Both the position numbers and the translations under genes were made by a program. From Cocos nucifera (Eukaryota; Streptophyta; Magnoliopsida; Arecales; Arecaceae): a DNA stretch of 64,000 nucleotides. How positions within the stretch are numbered: the stretch's first letter is position 1; every line of letters starts with the position of its first letter. Below are positions 57,659 to 64,000 of the stretch, one piece after another. Location: positions 186,001 through 250,000 of the forward strand of contig QRFJ01002118.1 in the NCBI GenBank assembly GCA_006176705.1, given 5' to 3'. The notes beneath the pieces were generated by a model that searched no databases, was not told the origin of the DNA, and saw only the letters and a list, made by a program, of their open reading frames with translations.

Positions 57659-59165
57659 CACTACTACAAAAAGAGTCTATGATAGCACATACTATTGCAG
57701 CGGTTTTTGAAATCACTGTAATAGAGTCTACGATAGTAGTTACAAAGAACCACTGCTGTAAGACAGACCTATAGCAGCGGTTACAAGAAACTGCTGTCAT
57801 AGTTTGACCTATGGTAGTGGTTAGGTTTCTTTTAACCGCTGCGATAGGTCCGATCTATGATAGCGGTTCTTTGTAACTGCTACCATAGGTTTGATCTATA
57901 GTAGCAGTTAAGACAACTGCTATCATAGGTCGGACCTATAGCAGCGGTTTCTTGAAACCTCTGCTATACGTTGATTTATGGCAGCGATTATTTGTAACCG
58001 CTATAATATATTTTTTCTTTTTTTTTCTCTAAATATTATATAATTTTAAAATTTAATGTCCATCTTCACTATTTATTATCTAAATAATTATCATTAGAGT
58101 ATCATCATAAAAGATCACCTCAATTTGATCGTCCTAGCTTCATCGATCAAAAAAATTTGATTTCGATGATCATGAACGACGATGCGATGATCTGATAGAT
58201 GAAGACCTTCGATAAGTCTAAAAATCTGCAATGATGATCTTAGTTATGTTTGTAGTGTACTATCAAAGTTTTACTTCAATCAGATATCGTTATCTTGGTC
58301 AGTTTAGTATAGGTTAATTTCGATCGTTAAATGATAAATGAGTGAACAAAGAACTAGATGGTGTTCGATTATGTGATAATTTTTTTTATAAATGATCTTG
58401 GCTACTACTTTAGTTATTTTCTATGATGGTGATTATAAAATTCAACTCGTAATGCTAAGAATGATCTAAAACTATGCATTGCCTGATAACCATTCTTGAA
58501 CTCTATTGGTTGTTATATGTATGTGCTCGTGCTTTTGCAATATCTGCTTAACGTGAACGATTCATATGAAAATAATTTAAATTTTACTATCATTATCGTA
58601 TAAAATGATTAAAATTATAATAAAAATTATTTAACTAAAAAATTATCTCATAATCGGATGCCGTTTAGCCCTTTGATCGCTTATTTCTAATTTAACGATT
58701 GAAATCATTCTGTACTAAATTGATATGATAACGATATCCGATTAAAGTAAAACTTTAATGATACGCTATAAATGTCACCAAGATCATTATTGTAGATTTT
58801 TGGATCGATCAGAGGTCTCCATCTATCAGTCATCACATCATCGTTCGTGATCATCGAAATCAAATTTTTCTGATTGATGAAGCTATGGTCATCGGATCGA
58901 AGTGATTTTTTGTGATAATACTGTAATGATAATTATTTAGATAATGAATGATGAACATGGATATTAAATTTAAAAATTATATAATATGTAGAAAAATAAT
59001 AAAAAAAATTTATTTCCAATCTATGACAGTGGTTACTGAAAACTACTGCTATAGATCAATGGCAGCGGTTATGAAATCGCTACCATAGATCTATTACAGC
59101 GATTTTCAGTAACCGCTACCATAGATCTATGGCAATGGATCAAAAATTGCTGTCATAGGTTAGGT
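57659..59165. mobile_element. Non-autonomous CACTA (En/Spm) DNA transposon with internal foldback
   Basis: The left terminus CACTACTACAAAAA (57659-57672) is the canonical plant CACTA end. Subterminal direct and inverted repeats of the type CTATAGCAGCGGTT follow at 57690-58005, and again, inverted, at 59020-59160. The middle is an imperfect palindrome: arms at about 58008-58390 and 58630-59010. No transposase is coded. The right TTTTTGTAGTAGTG terminus was not found, so the right end is truncated or lies beyond recognition. Confidence 0.8.
58008..59010. repeat. Large imperfect inverted repeat inside the CACTA element
   Basis: The left arm (about 58008-58390) and right arm (about 58630-59010) are reverse complements with scattered mismatches: AGCTTCATCGATC against GATTGATGAAGCT, and TTATCTAAATAATTATCATT against its complement. 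The loop is about 240 bp. Confidence 0.78.
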
Positions 59166-59194
59166 TAAAAATTTTCAATTTTCCTTCCATCCCC

Positions 59195-59545
59195 AGCCAT
59201 GGCCGCCTGCCCCCCGCCCTTTCCATCCCCTACCGCTCATCCCCCACCCTCCCATCCCCAGCCACCACTGCCCCTCGCCCTCCCCGACCGCCGCCCCCCA
59301 CCCTCCCCATCCCCAGCCGCCGCTCCCGCCCATCCTTGCATCCCCAACACTGCCCCGCCCCCCCATCCCCGACGCCGCTGCCCCTCGCCCTCCCCATCCC
59401 TAACCATGGTTATTCGCCCCTAGCCCCCCATCCCCGACCACCCATCCTTGCCCTCCCATCCCGACCGCCCATCGCCCACCCTCCCATCCCCGACCGCCAT
59501 CCCTTGCCATCCCCCGACCGCCGCCCCCCCGCCCTCCCCATCCCT
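59195..59545. repeat. C-rich low-complexity block (imperfect CCCATCCCCGACCGCC units)
   Basis: About 350 bp that is mostly C, built from CATCCCC, GACCGCC and GCCCTCCC words. Open frames here (Pro-rich on plus, Gly-rich on minus) come from composition and lack any domain. The complementary strand has many G3-G7 runs. Confidence 0.8.
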
Positions 59546-59671
59546 GTGCAATCTAAAATATTTTATTATTATTTTATTTTTTAATTTTAAATTTAAATAA
59601 TTAGATTATAAATTAGATCTAATCTAAGAAATAATCTAGACATGTACAAAAATTATGTAATAAGAACCTTA
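59546..59671 (-). other. Leader of a minus-strand B-type element
   Basis: On the minus strand this follows the primer site: CTAAGGTTCTTATTACATAA, then A/T-rich text down to the C-rich block. Non-coding. Confidence 0.6.
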
Positions 59672-59686
59672 GGCTCTGATACCAAT
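59672..59686 (-). promoter_or_regulatory. Primer binding site next to LTR H
   Basis: Minus strand ATTGGTATCAGAGCC, an exact iMet-tRNA type site, abuts the LTR end TTCCTTCA. Confidence 0.85.
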
Positions 59687-62588
59687 TGAAGGAACCAGAT
59701 CTAGGGGTTTCATACGGATAGATCTTGAAACTTTTTCAAGATCTTACAGCGAAAGACTTAAATAAATCTAAAATTTAATTAAATAATTCATGTAAATACC
59801 TAGATCTCAGATCTATTACATGATCAAGGTATGATATTAAATCAAAAATTAAAATTAAATAAGAAAGAAAAAGGTTGATCAAATCAACCTAGATCTACAC
59901 TACATCAAATGCAGGTATGAAGTTTATAGATCAGATCTATTACCTGAGCAAGTTTAGATATTCTAACTTACTGATCCAGGCTTGAGGATGAAGTCATGAG
60001 CCACACATGCATCCGACCTCTAGGAGTCATCCACACGAGCCTACGATCTCTGATCTGAAGTTTGATGCAGGAAATCAGCACAGCATGCTAGTACTATGCT
60101 GATCCTTCTTCGATGGTCGATCCGATGCTCTCTTCTTCAAAATTTGGACTCTCCAAAATATGAGAAGGAAGATGAGAGTTTGTTGATCTGAGACTCTCTC
60201 AAAAAACTCAAAAGAAAGGAGGAGAGATTGAAAATAAAATAGCCCTAGAAGAAGACCCTCTTCTTCTTCTCTTTTCTCTCACCTAGACACCTAGTTTGGT
60301 GCCTATGGAACCCCCATGCCCAAGGACCTTCTTCCTCTGATTTTTGCACACCTCAAACCTCTTCTAAAGCTCTATATTTTATGAAAAAAATTAGAATAAA
60401 ATTCATCCAATAAATAGGGAAAAAGAAGAGTCCAAGTTAGGTCAAATTCTTAGACTAGGAATATCCAAACATGGAAAGTTGTTGGGGCGCCCAACTCTTA
60501 GGCACCTCCTCCATAATTTTTGGCATGGATCAGCAAGGAAGGGTGCACAAAAAAAAAAAAAATTATTTTCATGGAATTAGAAAATAATTAATTAAAAAAG
60601 GAGGCGGCACTCAAGGGAAGATGTTTTGGTTAACAAGGATTCTATCTCATAGAATCCTAAGCTAAACTAATTCCTCCTTTGACTTGGTCTTCCACCTAAC
60701 TTCCAAATATGACTTGGAGGAAGAGAGGGGGCATGAAAATCAAAAAGAAAGAGATTTTTCATAAAAAATATCTAAAAAATAGGTATGGGGGGCATTGGGA
60801 CCAAGGTGGCGCAAGGAGATAGGGAGTCCTAGTCATACTAGGACTCCTATTTTGACTTGATCAAATAGGATCTTTTAACCAAATAAAATCAAGATTAAAC
60901 CAACCCAATTAAATAAGACCCTCACCCATTTAAAGACTTAATTAAATTATATTTAATTTTGATTTATTTTTTAATCAAATTAGAAAATTGGTTTAATCCG
61001 AGTCCTAGTTAGATTAAGACTAGTTCTTCCTTGCACTTGGCTTATCCAATAAACCAATTGGACTTGATCCAATCAAGCCCAAACAAAATTTAATTAAATC
61101 ATATTTAATTAGACTTAATCTTAGCCTATCGGCAAAATGAAATTAAGCTAATTAGCAATCCAATTGCTAATCGATCCTCCTACAATACTTGCACTAGATT
61201 AAACACCAATCATATTGATTATTTAATCCTAGAATGATTCTTAATCATTGATCAACCATCCGATCAAATCATAAGCTCTAATGTATATGATCTCATAGGT
61301 CCAAACCTAAGCTGATAACATAGGAACAAATTTTTGTACCAATCAAAGTAACGATCTAACAATGATATCCGATGATCGGATAGGTCGAAGGTGTAGAACA
61401 CCATCCTTAGAACCCATGCGGATATAGTTTCCATATAATTCATCCCCTCGATCACAATGCTCGTAGGACACATCAGAGTTCAACTGTCAACTCTGATCAG
61501 GTTGTCCATATTATATTTCAAAATACTAAATCTATCTGATAGATTATCCTAGCCAAGGTTTTGTTATATTGAAATACAGTGATACATTCTTCTCCAACTC
61601 TTGGAGTGGTCAATTCCATCTTGATCACACTCCAACTTCGTAAGTACTTGACTTGCCCAGAAGCCTTTATTGCTAAATTGAAATTTAGTTAGTCTGGTAT
61701 AAACATAGTGAGTTGCTTGCAAGTCATAGGCATCTTAGGTCTATGGGATCTTATCCTATATCCCACAGAAATATTCTTGTAGAGCTCTAGAGTTTGTCAC
61801 ATTCAATGATGATTACCCATACATCTTACCTGTATCTATACCAGTGTCTCCACATACCTTTGTTAAGAGGACACCACCTATTGGCATATAGCGACTTTGC
61901 TCGATAACGCTGTCATCCTAATTTGCCTATCATTTGGTCTGAACAAATTTAAGGACTAATCAATAAATCCTCTCTTTATCGAAACTAAATAGTCCTAAGA
62001 CTTCATCACAATAATAGAGTTCATTAGAAGATTAAACTTATGTGAAAAAAGATGCAAAATATTTTTTATTAATTAATAAATTGAATTAGAAACTCAGTTA
62101 GTTTGGTAATAAAGCATAGTGAGTTACTTGCAAGTCACTAAGGTAATCTTAGGTCTAAGGGATACTTATATCTATATCCCATCAGAGATATTCTCGACAG
62201 TAGAATGCTTTGGAGTTGGTCACGTTCAATGATGATGTACCCATACATCTCACATGTATGCCATACTAGTATCTCCACACACCTTGGTTAAGAGGATAAT
62301 CAACCTATATGGCATATAGCGATTTATGCTTGATAGACGCTGTCGTCCTAATTAACAACCTATCATTTGGTCGTGAACAAATTTAAAGACTAATCGATAA
62401 ATTCTCTCTTTATCAAAACTAAATAGTCCTAAGAACTTCATCATAACAATGGAGTTCATTAAAAGATGTAAACTTATGATGAAAAAAGATGCCAAAATAT
62501 TTTTTATTAATTAATAAATTAATTATAATTATAAAATAGCTCAACTATCAATAGACTGACGATTGGCTTTGGGACATAATTTCCAACA
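59687..62588 (-). repeat. LTR H (B-related family), minus orientation
   Basis: 2902 bp, on the minus strand TGTTGGAAATTATGTCC to GGTTCCTTCA. It is preceded by polypurine AAGTGGGAGT and pol, and followed by a primer site and leader. It contains an internal tandem duplication of about 0.4 kb, which partly explains its length. Confidence 0.87.
61680..62521 (-). repeat. Tandem duplication inside LTR H
   Basis: 61680-62086 and 62087-62521 carry the same text in the same order: TTAGT(Y)TGGTA...ATAGTGAGTT, CTTGCAAGTCA, CTTAGGTCTA, TGATGATG...CCCATACATCT, ATTTTTTATTAATTAATAAATT. They differ by many small deletions. Confidence 0.8.
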
Positions 62589-62592
62589 ACTC

Positions 62593-63422
62593 CCACTTGT
62601 CCTAAAGCCACTCGACACAGTATCTAATATCCATCTTTGACTTATGGTTGTCGAACTCCTTGATTGCCAGGGCTTTATTGAAGGGGTCGGCTAGGTTCTC
62701 CATTCCGTCGATCTTCTAAAGGTCGACGTCGCCACGATGCATGATCTCATGGACCAAATGGAAGTGGCATAAAATGTGCTTTGTTCGCTGGTGTGCCTTC
62801 GGTTTCTTTGCTTGAGCTATGGCGCTAGTGCTATTGCAGTAGAGCAAATTGGACCATCAATAGAAGGTTCTACTCCAAGCTCGGTGATGAACTTCCTCGA
62901 CCACAAAGCTTTCTTTGCTACATCTGATGCTGCCATATACTCTGTTTCACAAATAGAGTCAGCCACTGCATGCTGCTTGAAACTTTTTTAGTAGATGGCT
63001 CCACCATTTAGAGTAAACATATACCCCAACACACTTTTACTGTCATCATGATTAGATTGAAAGCTGGAGTCTGTAAACCCCACAAGCTTCAGATCTGACT
63101 CACCATAAATTAACCATTGGTTCTTAGTATTTTTCAAATACTTAAGGATGGTTTTAACCATCTTTCAGTAATTTTCTCTAGGGTCAGACTAGTATCTACT
63201 CACTACTTCTAGTGAGTATGCCACATCTGGTCTCGTACATGTCATTGCATACATAATAGATACCACTATTGAAGCATATGGAATTCTACTCATACGCTCT
63301 CTCTCTTTAGGAGTTGTCGGACAATCCTTTTTAGAGAGAGAAATTTCTTGGCCTATTAAAAGATAGCCCTTTTTGGAATTCTCCATGCTGAACCTCTTCA
63401 GCACAGTTTCTATGTATGTGGA
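62593..63422 (-). pseudogene. Minus-strand copia pol end: RT tail and RNase H
   Basis: Read on the minus strand from 63422: STYIETVLKRFSMENSKKGY, IPYASIVVSIMYAMTCTRPDVAYS, GFTDSSFQSNHDDSKS, then LNGGAIY, TAA for Trp, KSFKQHAVADSICETEYMAASD. The text then becomes frameshifted up to VADP-like sequence near 62660. It is closest to element B's pol. Decayed and not functional. Confidence 0.83.
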
Positions 63423-63775
63423 TTAGTATCAAAATAGGAGTTCTAGTGTGACTAGGACTCCCTATCTCCTTGCGCCACCTTGGCCCCAACACCCCCCATA
63501 CCTATTTTTTTGATATTTTTCATGAAAAATTTCTTTCTTCCTGATTTCCACACCCCGTATCTCCCTCCAAGTCATGTTTGGAAGTTAGATGGAAGACCAA
63601 GTCAAAGAAGAAATTGGTTTTGCAGGACAACCTTGTTTACATGATTATTTAAATAAATTTTAAATTTATTTAAGTCTTTTGCTGCAAGATCTTGAAAAAG
63701 TTTCAAGATCTACCTATGAAACCCTAGATCTGGTTCCTTCAATTGGCATCAAAGCCTAGGTTCTTATTACATAAT
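63423..63775 (+). repeat. Inverted LTR end - PBS - leader fragment inside RT
   Basis: Plus orientation, opposite to the surrounding pol. It matches LTR H around 60860 (AGGACTCCCTATCTCCTTGC), skips a large part, then matches the LTR end (CCCTAGATCTGGTTCCTTCA), a primer site (ATTGGCATCAAAGCC, 63740-63754) and the first about 20 bases of leader (TAGGTTCTTATTACATAAT). Confidence 0.8.
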
Positions 63776-64000
63776 TTTAGATCTATCCCATAGATCTTCA
63801 TCCCTAGGATGTAGGGTGCTTCACCCGAGTCCTTCATGGAGAACTGTGATGACAACTAGACCTTTATTTCTTATAGTGTGGGGATGTCATTCTCGATTAA
63901 GAGAATATCGTCTACATACAAAATAAAGAATACCATTGTTGGACCATTTGCCCATTTGTAAATGCAGGATTCTTCTCCATTCTTAACGATGCCATATGTT
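63776..64000 (-). pseudogene. Minus-strand copia RT fragment, cut by the window edge
   Basis: Minus strand: a conserved RT segment with ILYVDDILLIENDI (catalytic YVDD intact, about 63910), then QFSMKDSGEAPYILGMKIY, ending at the inverted fragment. It is the same pol as 62593-63422. About ten codons expected between the two pieces are missing. Confidence 0.85.

Noticed and set aside
57690..58005. Regularly spaced AGCAGCGGTT repeats considered as a CRISPR-like array
   Set aside because: Repeats occur in both orientations with degenerate spacing in plant DNA next to a CACTA tip; they are subterminal transposon repeats.
59175..59584. Pro-rich (plus) and Gly-rich (minus) open frames
   Set aside because: They follow from the C-rich low-complexity composition; no domain, and frames on both strands are open for the same reason.
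62776..62991. Plus-strand 71-codon frame
   Set aside because: Antisense shadow of the minus-strand RNase H.

Overview
The window is 64 kb of AT-rich plant nuclear DNA dominated by LTR retrotransposons of the Ty1/copia type. A single recognisable host gene (a TIFY/JAZ repressor with plant introns), copia families with 2-3 kb LTRs, a CACTA DNA transposon tip and iMet-tRNA primer sites all point to a large-genome plant, most likely a monocot. A palm such as oil palm or date palm is my guess; it is inferred and not shown.

Layout. 1-4.3 kb is gene space: an unrecognised open frame runs off the left edge on the minus strand, and a complete three-exon TIFY5A/JAZ8-like gene lies at 2656-3883 (minus). 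4.3-8.5 kb is intergenic, with a foldback element and two probable old LTR starts. 8479-48255 is one copia element (A) blown open by nested insertions five levels deep: A contains B (12205-46446, target duplication GACTG); B contains C1 (12236-15707, TCATC) in its 5' LTR and D (19961-40074, CAAAG/CGAAG) in its leader; D contains an inverted solo LTR (23931-26212, AGGTA/AGGTG) and C2 (26316-33736, AATAG); C2 contains E1 (28300 to about 32336), which carries a 1000-N assembly gap. 48521-55650 is another D/E-type element (F) with the best-preserved RT-RNase H. 55.8-57.7 kb is part of a B-related LTR into which a CACTA-type DNA element with a large internal foldback has inserted. 59.2-59.5 kb is a C-rich block. 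59.5-64 kb is a minus-strand B-related element (H) with its pol end, a 2.9 kb LTR and a primer site.

How the parts relate. Every pol copy is broken by stops, frameshifts or insertions. Many stops are CAG to TAG or TGG to TAG changes, as expected from decay of methylated cytosines. The short C family has no pol but shares its polypurine tract, LTR start and an unusual palindrome array (ACTGAGCCGGCTCAGT) with autonomous family A, so C is probably a non-autonomous partner of A. B and D have different LTRs but share blocks of leader sequence, including a consensus splice donor. I found no new gene system of the operon or defence kind. The most unusual things are the A/C palindrome arrays, stacked primer-site motifs in the C LTR, the shared leader with splice signals, and the inverted LTR-PBS fragment inside element H.
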